DNA from: Mya arenaria | Taxonomy: Eukaryota > Mollusca > Bivalvia > Myida > Myidae | Assembly (NCBI RefSeq): GCF_026914265.1 | Contig: NC_069123.1 | Coordinates: forward strand, 36,417,178-36,481,177 | Direction: 5' to 3' | Length of the DNA stretch: 64,000 bases | In this document: positions 37,360-48,949 of the stretch, in pieces | How positions within the stretch are numbered: position 1 is the stretch's first letter | How the letters are laid out: every line of letters starts with the position of its first letter | Program-made: the position numbers and the translations under genes | The notes under the pieces: model-generated | Database searches by the model: none | What the model saw: only the letters and a program-made list of their open reading frames with translations | What the model was told of the DNA's origin: nothing

Positions 37360-38060
37360 CATCTATTGCGACCTTGACCTTTGACCCAGTGATCTCAAAA
37401 TCAATAGGGGTCATCTACTTGTCATGACCAACTAGCATACAAAGTATGACTTTCCTGGGTACAAGCATTCTTAAGTTATTGAGCAGAAACCATTTTTAAG
37501 CTGAGGTCAATGCCAACATATCATTTTAACCTGAAGGTAAAATTACCTTCCGAAGTTGACCTTTTGATCTCAAAATCAGAAGGGGTCATCTACTAGTCAT
37601 GAACAACAAGAATATCAGATATTAAGTTTCTGGACCCAAAGGATCATTAGTAATTTAGCGGAAACCGTTTCTTCACCTTAAGGTCACCCGACCTTGACCT
37701 TTGACCTACTGATCTCAAAAGCAATAGTAGTCATCTACTAGTCATGACAAACAAGTATACCAAGTATAAATTTTCTGGGTACAAGTGTTCTTTAGTTATT
37801 GAGTAGAAACCATTTTTAAGCTTAAGGTCACCGCCAACATATCGTTTTTTACCTTAAGAACCTTGACCTTTTGATTTCAAAATTCATAAGGGTCATTAAC
37901 TAGTCACGGCGCCCGTTACCTTTGACCCAGTCATCTCAAAATCAATAGGAGTCATCTACTAGTCATGACCAACTAGCATACCAAGTATGAATTTCCTGGG
38001 TCTAAGTGTTATATAGTTATTGAGCGGAAACCAAGTCTGACTTAAGGACTGATGGACTTG
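37360..38060. repeat. ~170-bp repeats of the CCTTGACCTTTGACC type
   Basis: ACCTTGACCTTTGACC, CTCAAAATCAATAGGGGTCA and TAGTCATGACCAACTAGC recur four to five times. A further block of the same family lies at 42360-42780. Confidence 0.8.
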
Positions 38061-38239
38061 GCAAAAGAACTATGTTTCTCCATGAATGGGGGAGACATAA
38101 TAATTTGATACATAAGATAACTTTGATGCTGCCCTCCCACCAGCCTGCCCGAAGAATGACGCAAGTCATATTAATAGTTTTCCCTTTGTGAAAACCTGGG
38201 TGAGAGTATAAAAATATGCCATTAAAAAGAAATAAAAAA

Positions 38240-38720
38240 AGTCAATCAAGGGCCGTAATTTGTATTTAGGGTTAAATAAAGTTATGTAACCTTGTTGTAA
38301 GATGGTCGTCAACGATTCTGCAAAGTATTAAGTCGAATGAATGAAGGGTATAGAAGATCTTTATTTATTAAATCCCTACTTGCCTTAAAACTTTAACATG
38401 CACTAAAACTTTAACCAAAGTTCCTTGATCAGTGGTCATAACTTGTATAAAGGATAAAATGAAACTATGTTACCTCATTGTGTGATGGTGCCGAACAACT
38501 GTGTAAAGTATTAAGTCAATTGAATGAAGGGTAAAGAAGTAATTATTAAATATCCCAACTTGCTCTTAAACTTTAACCGAAGTTCCATAGTCAATTTGGG
38601 GTCATAATTTGTATAAAGGATAATATGGAGCTATCTAACCTCATAATGTGATGGCCCTGAACAACTGTGTGAAGTACTTAGTGAATAGAATGAAGGGTAT
38701 TTGAGTTTCAAAGTAAAACT
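38240..38720. repeat. Repeats of the GGCCATAATTTGTAT type
   Basis: Units with TGTGATGGTCCTGAACAACTG and AATGAAGGGTATAGAAGT recur here, at 36650-36870 and at 40560-40900, on both sides of the 145-bp array. Confidence 0.75.
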
Positions 38721-38974
38721 AGACGGCCAAGATGGCCCTATAACAATCACCTTAGTAAAACAAAGTGCTATAGACGTGTTGATAATTAAAGGGCAATAAC
38801 AGGGATTTGGCTTCTCTGATGTATTATGCCCATTCACATTCCCACCAAATTTTGTGATTGACAAATGCTTAAAAAGTTATTGATAGGACAAGAGCAATCT
38901 TAGGTAATTTATATGATTAAAGCCCAATAACAAAACAATTAAATAACAAAAAAAACAAAACAGATGACCCATAT

Positions 38975-40520
38975 TCGAACTTGACTTAAAATTATCATAA
39001 CAACCTTTCTGACATATTTCCAGGATATTTGGGTTGAAAATATAACCTATAGATTGTTAACACGGTTTTTCCATATTTGGGCTCTGTGACCTAGATTTTG
39101 AACCCAGATGACCGGTATTCGAAATTGAGCTAGAAATCAACAAAACAACATATCTGACAAATTTCCAGGATATTTGGGTTGAAAATGTTACCTCTATAGT
39201 GTTAACAAGGTTTTTCCATTTTTGGGCTCTGTGACCTAGATTTTGACCCCAGATGACCCATATTCGAATTTGAACTAGAAACAATCGAATCAACCTTTCT
39301 GACAAATGTCCAGGATATTTGGGCTGAAAATGTTCTCTATAGATCGTTAACAAGGTTCTTCCATATTTGGGCTCTGTGACCTAGATTTTGAACACATATG
39401 ACCAATATTCGAACTTGAGCTAGAAATCATTGAAACAACCTTTCTGACAAATTTCCAGGACATTACGGCTGAAAATGTTAACTGTAGAGTGTTAACAAGG
39501 TTTTTCAATATTTGGGCTCTGTGACCTAGTTTTTGACCCGAAATAACCCATATTCAAACTTCAGCTAGAAATCAGCGAAACAACCTTTCTTGGAAATTTC
39601 CAGGATATTTGGGCTGAAAATGTTACCTCTATATAAAATGTTTACAAGGTATTTCCATATTTGGGCCCTGTGACCTAGATTTTGAGCCCAGCTGACCAAT
39701 ATTCGAAAATGAGCTAAAAATGATCGAAACAATCCTTTCTGACAAATTTCCAGAATATTTGGATTGAAAATGTTACCTGTAGAATGTTAACAAGGTTTTT
39801 CCATATATGGGCTCTGTGACTTAGATTTTGACCCCAGATGAACCATAATCGAACTTGAGCTAGAACTCATTGAAACAACCTTTCGGACAAATTTCCAGAA
39901 TATTTGGGTTGAAAATGTTACCTTTAGAGTGTTTACAAGGTTTGTCCATATTTGGGCTCTGACCTAGATTTTGAACTCAGATGACCAATATTCGAACATG
40001 AGCAAGAAATCATCGAATCAACCTTTCTGACAAATGTCCAGGATATTTGGGCTGAAAATTTTACATTTATCGAGTGTTAACAAGGTTTTTCTATATTTGG
40101 GCTCTGTGACCTAGTTTTTAAACCCATATGACCCATATTCAAGCTTGAGCTAGAAATCGTCGAAATTACCTTTCTGACAAATTTCCAGGAAATTAAGGCT
40201 GAAAAAGTTACCTGTACAGTGTTGACAAGGTTTTTCCATAATTGGGCTCTGTGACCTAGATTTTGAGCCCAGATGACCCATATTCGAACATGAGCTAGAA
40301 ATCATCGAAACAACCTTTCTGACAAATGTGTGGGATATTTGGTCTGAACATGTTATATCTAGAGTATTAACAAGGTTCTTCCATATTTGGGCTCTGTGAC
40401 CTAGTTTTTGACCCCAGATGACCCATATTCGATCTTGTCCGAGTAATTACTTGGACAAACACCCTGACAAACTTTCGTGACAATTGAGGCAAAAATGTGA
40501 CCACTAGAGTGTTAACAAAC
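38975..40520. repeat. 145-bp satellite-like array, ~10 copies
   Basis: The anchor GGGCTCTGTGACCTAG starts at 39079, 39224, 39369, 39514, 39663, 39809, 39954, 40099, 40244 and 40389: the spacing is 145 bp in seven of nine intervals (149 and 146 otherwise). Units are ~85-90% alike by eye. No coding capacity. Confidence 0.9.
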
Positions 40521-40899
40521 GTTTTGATCCTAATAGCTCACTCTCAGCCTACCCAACCTGCCCTAAACCTTTAACTTTAGTTTCTTAGTCAATCAGCGGC
40601 CATAACTTACGACAATACGGAGTTATGTGATCTCATTGTGTGATGGTCCTGAACAACTGTGTAGTATCAAGTCATTTGAATGTAGGATATAGAAGTTATT
40701 AGTAAAAAGCCCAACCTGCCCTAAAACTAACCCGAGTTCCATAGTCAATTAGGGGCCATAATATGTATAAATCATAATATGGAGTTATCTTACCCCATCA
40801 AGTGATGGCCCTTAACTAAGTAAAGAATTGAGTGAATTGAATGCAGGGTATAGGAGTTATATGTGAAAATCCCAACTTGCCCTTAAACTTTAACCAGAT

Positions 40900-42359
40900 G
40901 CCGACAATGGAGCGAGTAGTAAAGCCCTCCTAATTTTTCGAAAAGTTGAGCCAAAAATCATAATCTAGGACTTATGACTATATTCCAAGTTTGAATAGGA
41001 GTGCTTTATAAATGTGGCTGCTAGACTGATCACAGCCAAAGGTGGACCGACAGACATACGGAGAGCCAATGTTTCTTTCGGCCAAGCATATGAAATGGCC
41101 AACCCATCAACATATCTACCTACCTTTATGGTGGGAGATAATGATTCCATTTTATTCATCATAATAATCAATACAAAATACATTGTACATATAAATAACA
41201 CTGTTCATCGATGCTTGAATCTGCTTGCAGACGAACCATTTTAACTCTGCAAATGTAATAAAACAAATTATATATATATATATAAAAAAATCATTAATTC
41301 TAACAATTCATAACTCTTCTTTTAATAAGCAGAATTCCCAATATATTGTTTTAACTTGTGGCAAATATGATAGTTGATTTCATGAATATCTAATGTAGCA
41401 ACTAAAGTTTATCAAAATATCAACAAGCAAAAGACCTGGTGATCATGATTGTTCATCATTATTCTTATTTAACATCAGTGCATGTTTCATATCCCTGACC
41501 AAGCCATATTTCTCAAACAATTTTAAGTGCCTTTAATAAAACAGAATCAAACTTCGTCCAAGTTTAAGACACTTATGCTATTTTATTTGTGAAGTTGAGG
41601 CCAAAGTATCATACAGTAACTGTTGAAAAACATACCTTCAAAATGACTTGACCAATACACAAATATATCAAACATTATGAAAAAGTGATTTTACTAAAGG
41701 CAAACATTTTAAAATAAAATTCTAAAGCAGGTTCAGTTTTGGAGAAAATAAATGCCGATGATTGATCTACAGTACTGATTGACATGATGTATCCCACAGT
41801 GCTAACACACCCAATAGAAATTTCAAAGACAAAAATTCAATTGGTGATCTACTGTTTGACCTAATGACTTGACCTAGATTAAAGGAAAATAAGCATCATG
41901 AAAAAGTTACAAGATGAATTATTGATTGGACATAACTATTTTAGCCTATATTTCATTAAAATGTACAGATTTACAAAGAAAGGATTGATTTTTTTTCTTT
42001 TAAAGGTGTTACAATGATTCAGGACCATTAGACCCTAAATGCTTTAAAATATTACCGGACTTATAATGTTATAATCAAAGTTGACCTTAATGCTGACCAA
42101 AAATGATTTGATTACTTCACATTACAATAGCTCCCATGTTTCATATGCATCACTTACATGTATTGTGTAGCTATCTTTTAATGTTATGTTTCACAGCAAA
42201 CAAGGTGCCTGCTTGCATGCAATTGTCCACCTCCATATTATTTCGGCCACTTTGGTCTCTTGTGATCCATGTCAATACAGTGCTATTTCATTGTCTAGTT
42301 GCCTGGAATAGGTATCAAATACTGTACACATTTAAGGAAAGAAAGAAACAAATGAAGTC
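40900..42359. other. Repeat-derived and AT-rich interval
   Basis: 40.9-41.1 kb looks like the end of the repeat block (GGACCGACAGACATACGG). The rest is AT-rich with a short (TA)n at 41270; no gene. Confidence 0.5.
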
Positions 42360-43070
42360 ATAACCTGGTGATCCCAAAATCAATATGGGTCATCTTCTAG
42401 TCATGAACATTTTGCATACTAAATATGAAGTTACTTGGTGCAAGCATTAATTAGTTATTGAGCAGAACCATTTTTCAGCTTTAGGTCACCGCCAGCCCTT
42501 TAAGGTGACCAGGACCTTGACCTTTGACCTACTGATCTCAAAATCAATAGGGGTATGTAATAGTCATGACCTACTTGCACACCAAGTATGAAAATCCTGG
42601 ACCCAAATGATATTCAGTTATTGAGCGTAGATCGTTTTTTTCACCTTAAGGTCAATGTGACCTTGACCTTTGATGTACTGATCTCGAAATCAATGGAGGT
42701 CATCTACTGATCATGCTAACCTGTATACCAAGTAAGTTCCTAGGGCTTATCCTTCTCAAATTCTTAAGCGGAAACAAAGTGTGAAGTATTTAATGATTGA
42801 CTTTGAAATTCCCTTCTGCACCATAAAGTTAAAGCCTGGACATGGAGAACAATTCTATAATGTTAAATCTGTAAGTGTGACTGTGACCTTGTCCTTTGAG
42901 GTAGAGACGTGTGTTTTGCACACGAAATGTCATTTTGAACTACAGAACACATGTGCAAAGTAATTTCAAAATATCTCCTTGAATGATAATGTTACACCTC
43001 TGACACAGAAAATCAGACGGACGGATCAACAGACAGACAGTACCATTTTAATATGCCCACAGCAGTGACA
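42360..43070. repeat. Second block of CCTTGACCTTTGACC-type repeats
   Basis: About three units like those at 37.4-38.0 kb, ending with GACGGACGGATCAACAGACA, a tail typical of this repeat type. Confidence 0.7.
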
Positions 43071-43793
43071 GACTGCCATATTCCCTGCCAAATAAGTACA
43101 GAATAATCTCAAGTATTTGCTAAGCAGTTATTAGTCAAGACATGATTAACTCCGGACAAACCAGTATCCTCAAGCACAGTATTGTAGATTTGCATGTGTC
43201 AGCTAACGGGAGACGAACAGGTAGAAGTCGAACAGTAACATAAAAGTACATGAAGGGCAATAATTAAATTAACACAGATAATAAGAGTTTGGGGTTCTTT
43301 TCAATGCAGACCTTCTGAAAATGATCTCTCAGTATACAAAGTTTGAAGTTTATATCACAGACTTTTGAAATAATGCTCCAGACAAAAAATAGAGAAATGA
43401 ACAAAGGGCATATACACAGATATAGTTATGATACCAGTGCCTCAAAAAGATCTATCTGTATATGAAGTTTGAATGCAATACCTCAAGAACCTTTTGAGTC
43501 ATGCTCTGTCCAAAAAATAAATATGTATAAAAAGAAATAAAAATGAATAAAAAACATGAAAAATATGTATTTATTTAAAAAGTGCCATAACTCTTACAAT
43601 ATTAAAGGTGGATTTATATAACTTAAGAGCACATTGTTACTGTGAATATGTTCATTAAGATTGAAGTTGATAATCTTCAAAATTTATAAAGCAATAAAAT
43701 GTTCTAAAAATCAACAAAAACAATAAGAAAAAAAAAACTTAATAAAAGGGTTATCTAATGAACATTCTTTTGAAAATGTTTTGAAATCGGGAA
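43071..43793. other. AT-rich interval, nothing recognised
   Basis: No coding sequence, tandem repeat or clear mobile element seen. Confidence 0.45.
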
Positions 43794-43880
43794 AATGGTT
43801 TCTAAAGTAAAGATTTTCAAAGAATTCCATAACAATATTTATTATGGAATTCTTTGAAAATCTTTACTTCAGAAACCATT
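43794..43880. repeat. 87-base near-perfect hairpin
   Basis: A 39-base arm (43794-43832) and its reverse complement (43842-43880) differ at one position and are separated by a 9-base loop. Confidence 0.95.
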
Positions 43881-45338
43881 AAGTGAAGTTGGTGATGGCT
43901 GATGTCGAGTCAAGGCTATGAAGGTATTCAAAGAGACCTGTTTTGGTAAAACATTAGTCTATGCACAAATACAGTTTATATTAAACACTTCTTCCAGGTT
44001 TCAGTACAACTATAAGTTTTACAGGGGACAAAGTTTTGTGACAGACAGACAGCACTAAATCAATATGTCTCTCGCCTACTCGGGAAAAGACATAAATAAC
44101 TCAAACTATTTTCTTAACCTAAAGCATACCGCCAACAACAGACATCTTTAAAAGCGGCCATGTCATAATGAGATTAGTCATCTGATAACATCACGGTAGC
44201 ACATAATCCGATATCGAAAAGTGGTACCGGGTACCGGGCGATACCGGATACCGGCTTTTAGCACCACCCGCCAGAAACGTTGCGAAAATCAGAAACTCGT
44301 GCGCTTTTGTCAAACGTACGAAAGACAACTCTGTAAAAAATAGACTGAGTCTACATTATTAATGTCAAAAGTAACACCGTTTATTTAATGACGAGACAAT
44401 CATTATGGTAAGAACACAACTTATGTATTCAAGGGATAAATTGACTGTGTCGTCATTTTCAGGAAGTAAGGAATCAGAAATCTGCCATAATATAACCTTT
44501 TGTCAGATCGTTCGTAGTTTTCATGATGGGTCATTTTTCTTCATATTTAAAGAGTTTCACTTTATCAACCTTTGTGTCAGTATTATTTCTTTCTCAAATA
44601 TATCGCACAATTTACCTGAAATATTGCAATATATTTGCAATACTATCCGCACTGCAATACTTTACAAAAGTCCGAATAAATAGATGCTAGACTAAGTTTG
44701 AAGACTTTGGAATGATATTTTTATGAATGGAAAATTGTCCTTTACATACAATGTAAGTAAAATTTCATTTATTGTAATAACAAATTTAAAATGAAAATCT
44801 TGGAGATGGAGAGTGTATCTTGGATACTTTCGAGTTTTTAGCTGGTATTTAGATAAAAATGCATAAAAATCAAGGTTTTGGATTGGAGAACACCGGGCTC
44901 GCTTGCAGGTGGTCTGGTGGGTGGTTTTGCATTCAGGTGTCATTAACAATTTGTAGTTTAGGTTCTTTTCCTGTGTCAAAGATTCAACAGTCTTCCATAT
45001 TTTCATGAAACTTTATCAAAATCTTTGTAAGAATAATATTTGAGACAGTGTGAATAGAAGGTCATCTCATGTCAAAACTAGGCCACTACCGCAAACATTT
45101 AGACATTTTTCATTTTTTATAAAAGTTTCTATCTCAAATTCATCAGTGTTAAGCCAATATTCATGAACTTCAGTTTAACTGTTTCAAAGCATAACATTTG
45201 GAACCTATGTGATTATTAATAATCTCGGGTCCTAGACTTTGCTACAAGGGTCAAATCAAGAAAGGAAGCGTTCTCAGTGTTAATACAGCTTGAAGAAACT
45301 CATCCAGATCTCTTCATGATATTTACAAACAGTGTGAA
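43881..45338. other. Interval without recognised genes
   Basis: It includes a TACCGG-rich stretch at 44220-44260 and otherwise AT-rich sequence. Open frames on either strand look random. Confidence 0.45.
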
Positions 45339-45811
45339 ACAGTGTGAGTATACCACGTGATAAATTGCGTCAGAATTGCTACGTCGGAAGGCAATATTTT
45401 GCTTCGATTTAAGACTTAAAACAACGATAACTTTTCATTTTCTTCACCATTTCAAATGAAACATAGCCGAGTCTATGTCGCTTACGGAGCCCCGCATTCG
45501 GTCCTTTATCAAATTTTGATTGAGAGTTTAGTTTCTTATAACACTTCGACAAACCTTTTCACGATGCGGAGCACTGTCAAAACATTGTTTTGGAAACAGG
45601 TTTGTCGAAGTGTTTGATGAAACTAATCACCTTATCAAACTCCGGTTATAAAACAAAGGTGGGGCTCTTTAAGCGGCATAGACTGCCCTTTGTTTCATTT
45701 AAAATGGTGTGGTAAGCGAAAAGTTATCTTTGATTTAAGTCTTTATTTTAAGCAAAATATTGCCTTTCGACGTAGCATATATGAATTTATCACGTGGTAT
45801 ACACACACTGT
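45339..45811. mobile_element. Foldback (long inverted repeat) element
   Basis: The left half (45339-~45558) is the imperfect reverse complement of the right half (~45598-45811), around a ~40-base loop. End sequences are ACAGTGTGAGTATACCACGT and its inverse. Shared internal blocks include GTCTATGTCGCTTACGGAGC, AACACTTCGACAAACC and GGCAATATTTTGCTT. No coding frame. Confidence 0.85.
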
Positions 45812-46215
45812 GAAAATAGGTAAGCAGCATTTGTTTCAAGATTAAAACAAGAATATCTGCTCCTGTGCTAGACCTATCCGCCTACTTGTGTACTTTAAAG
45901 CAACAGAAATAGGTTGACATTTCATAATTAATGACAAGTGGGTTATTATTCAAAACCGCAGATTTTTTCTGGTGTCTTGGTGAGTAGGCTCCTTAATGGC
46001 ATGTGTTATATCATAATTACATTAAAATCTTAAAGCGTCCGGTTTTGCAGATAACATCATTTATTACAGTAGTTAGTAACTGCACACATTTCAAGATTCA
46101 ACACATTTATCAAATAATTTGAACACAAACCGTTTCATCATTTCATGATCAAAAGATTAATTCAACTTTAGATATATACCACACCACGATAACACACTAA
46201 GTTTGAATGTGAGAT

Positions 46216-46735
46216 ATGGGCTCCTTAAGCGGCATAGACTGTCCTTTGTTTTATTTAAAATGGTGTAGTAAAGGAAAAGTTATTTTTGTTTTAAGTCTTC
46301 ATTTTAAAGTGACACTCTTATTCAAAATCAATACATGCACATGTATAACAAACATCAATTTTGACTCATAAACATTAACTACTTACCAAATAATGCATTT
46401 ATGGAAAATATTAGTTACTGATACCAAGATTGTAACTGTGTATTAAATAAAAGAAAGCACAAAAATATTAAATAATTGCTGAATGCTATAAATTTACTGT
46501 GGTCTACTATAGTCTCATAAGATAGATATACCGTGTTTTATGCTCATTTCTTTCAAACTTAACTTAAATCTTCCATATGAACCATTGTTTTCGGCATTAA
46601 ATTTTATTCCTCCTTTTTGGAATATTAAATTAATTGTATTAATTATGGTAAATCTTATTTGGGAGCAAGAGTGCATCTTTAAGCAAAATGTTGCCTTCCG
46701 ATGTAGCATTTACGACGTAATTATCACGTCACACA
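46216..46735. mobile_element. Half copy of the foldback element, split by a MITE
   Basis: 46216-46307 and 46679-46735 match the right arm of the element at 45339-45811 in order. The gap is the TTAA-flanked insertion listed separately. Confidence 0.75.
46308..46678. mobile_element. piggyBac-type MITE (TTAA target)
   Basis: A 371-bp insertion bounded on both sides by TTAA (46304-46307, 46679-46682), at a site that has a single TTAA in the intact sister element. Ends are AGTGACACTCTTATTC and, inverted, AGATGCACTCTTGCTC. The same end sequence recurs near 53040-53075. Confidence 0.7.
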
Positions 46736-46805
46736 CACACACACACACTCACACTCACGCACACGCACACGCACACGCACACACACACACACAAACACAC
46801 ACACT
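46722..46805. repeat. (CA)n/(CG CA)n microsatellite
   Basis: Long CACA runs with CTCACA and CGCACA variants. Confidence 0.95.
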
Positions 46806-48162
46806 TCGATGTTATTGAGACGGGTGTTTTTGTTAATGAAGAATTTAGAATGATTTGTACATTTTAACATTTTGTATTCAGTTATGTTAAATGTTCTTTG
46901 CAATTCATCTAAAAAGGTGGGTGTAAAAAGTTTTCTCCTAAGGTTTATTGCAGCACATGGTGTTATTTTTTGATATGTGAAAAACAGTTAGTATCTTTAC
47001 ATCTGTATTAAAGTTATATAAAACTGCTTTTATGTTGTTGTTTTTTATATTTGATTTTAATGTTTCTAAACAAAGAGACATCCATTATCATGTGGTAAAT
47101 GCATAATGAACAATGACATCCTGTTTGTTTGTTTTAGGAATGGTTTAAGCCGGCCCACTAAACTCCCACTCAGTCAAGCTACACGAATATTAAATAAACT
47201 TGAATTATGTTGTTTTTATAAGCGTTTTCCAATGTATCTTTTTCACACGCTGTTCTTTGTTGGTACAATATTCTAGTATGTATTTTATGCATTACTTGAA
47301 AAATGAGGAACGATTACTCGTATGTTATTTGGGTTTAAATATATAATTTTATATATAAAGAGTTCAACTTTACAGCGGTCAACAAATATAACCTACTAAT
47401 TGAACAGGTACTTTATTGTGGCACGTCAAGAAAATTTAATGATAACTATTGAGCATTGGTGTCCTTTATTAAGTTGAGTGTTGAAGATTAGTGATATTAA
47501 TTTTTTGTATTGTGCGTGCATGTACATGTTGATGTATATTTTAGTGACTTCATTAGAATGAGAGTCCTACCTTGTTTTTTTTCAGTTGAGGACATAAAAT
47601 GTGGACCGTAATATTGCAGATAATAATGATTATATCTTGTACTGTAGATGAGTCAATTCAAAGTCAAGTCAATTAAAACACAGTTTATTCACTAATACCA
47701 AAATATGACGAATGCGGTCATAATAAAAACAAACATATATCCATGGCGGGAGATCCATTCATGTTGTTAAATTCAAACTACAATTCATATGGTAACCAAC
47801 ACGGGTATCGTATCGAGTAATTCACATGTAATCAGAAAACATGATCAATGAATAAGGTGATATCAATAGTATAAGTATTAATTTTGGATCACTTGTACAC
47901 AATAAAAATATTCTATAATACTCTGTAATTGTTTGCTAATTTGAAGATGAGTTTTGACATGTGATAGATTCAATCAAATTTGGCGATCGAAATACTGTAA
48001 ATCTTTAGCTAAGCTTTATCTTTACAGGGTATTTGAACATATAATTTCAAACTATCAATTTGGGTTATGGATCAAAGCATCTTTCAATTATTTCATACAT
48101 GAAAAAAAACCTGAAACATATAGAATAAACTATTCTGTATACTAATACTTTGAATTTAATAT

Positions 48163-48183
48163 AAACACACACACACGCACACA

Positions 48184-48227
<44 letters not shown>

Positions 48228-48262
48228 CACATACACATATATACATATATATATATATTTAT
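48163..48262. repeat. (CA)n/(CGCA)n/(TA)n microsatellite
   Basis: Runs of ACAC, GCAC and ATAT in succession. Confidence 0.95.
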
Positions 48263-48949
48263 ATATAATTGTTGTTTTTTTTAATTTAATACACTAATAA
48301 ATAAACAAACAACCGACAATATGAAAGCTATGATATGATTGCATGTATGTTACATATGATTCAAATAGTTTATCGGTAATGATTGCATATTTCTTGAATA
48401 AGTCTTTCTGTAATCTAATATCGAATGTTCACCATTAGTTCTAGTGAAATATGCAATCAATTTCAATATGTTTTCAGAAGATATGGTAAAGACTTTACTT
48501 GGCTATAAGAGAAGAGAAAGTCATAAGAAAACGCCTTCATATATGAGAAAACCTATTCGAAAGAAAATGATAGGAAGTCAAAGGTTTTCAATTACATTTT
48601 TAATATTCCTGGCATGAGACATGTTTATAATACAACACAGTTTGTTTTTTTAAATAACATTGTATTAGGAAAATATGACAATATTAATGTTTTACATAAT
48701 TATAATTATGTATACTACAACAATTGTCATACATATATGTTTGTGAAAAATCTGCAAATCGACAATGATTAACGTATAACTATAATAAATGTAACAAGGT
48801 ATTAACATATGTAATACATAAAAAATGCAAAAGAATAAATGAAAATATAAAAGCACCTCACTATATATAACTATCAATTCAATATATTGTATATAATTAC
48901 TTCACTTTGGAAAGAATAATATCAACAAATCTATAGAGATTTACCTGTG

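Larger units (their letters stand above)
45845..47650. repeat. Segmental duplicate, unit 1 (partner 51330-52760)
   Basis: TTCAAAACCGCAG, GTGTCTTGGTGAGTAGGCT, GAATTTAGAATGATTTGTACA, GGTGGGTGTAAAAAGTTTTC and the 3' end near GTGGACCGTAA all recur in order in the partner. The foldback half copy and its MITE lie only in this unit. Confidence 0.75.

Noticed and set aside
44692..45006. 104-residue minus-strand open frame as a gene
   Set aside because: No domain, no start context, no splice partners; it ends in AT-rich sequence and looks random.
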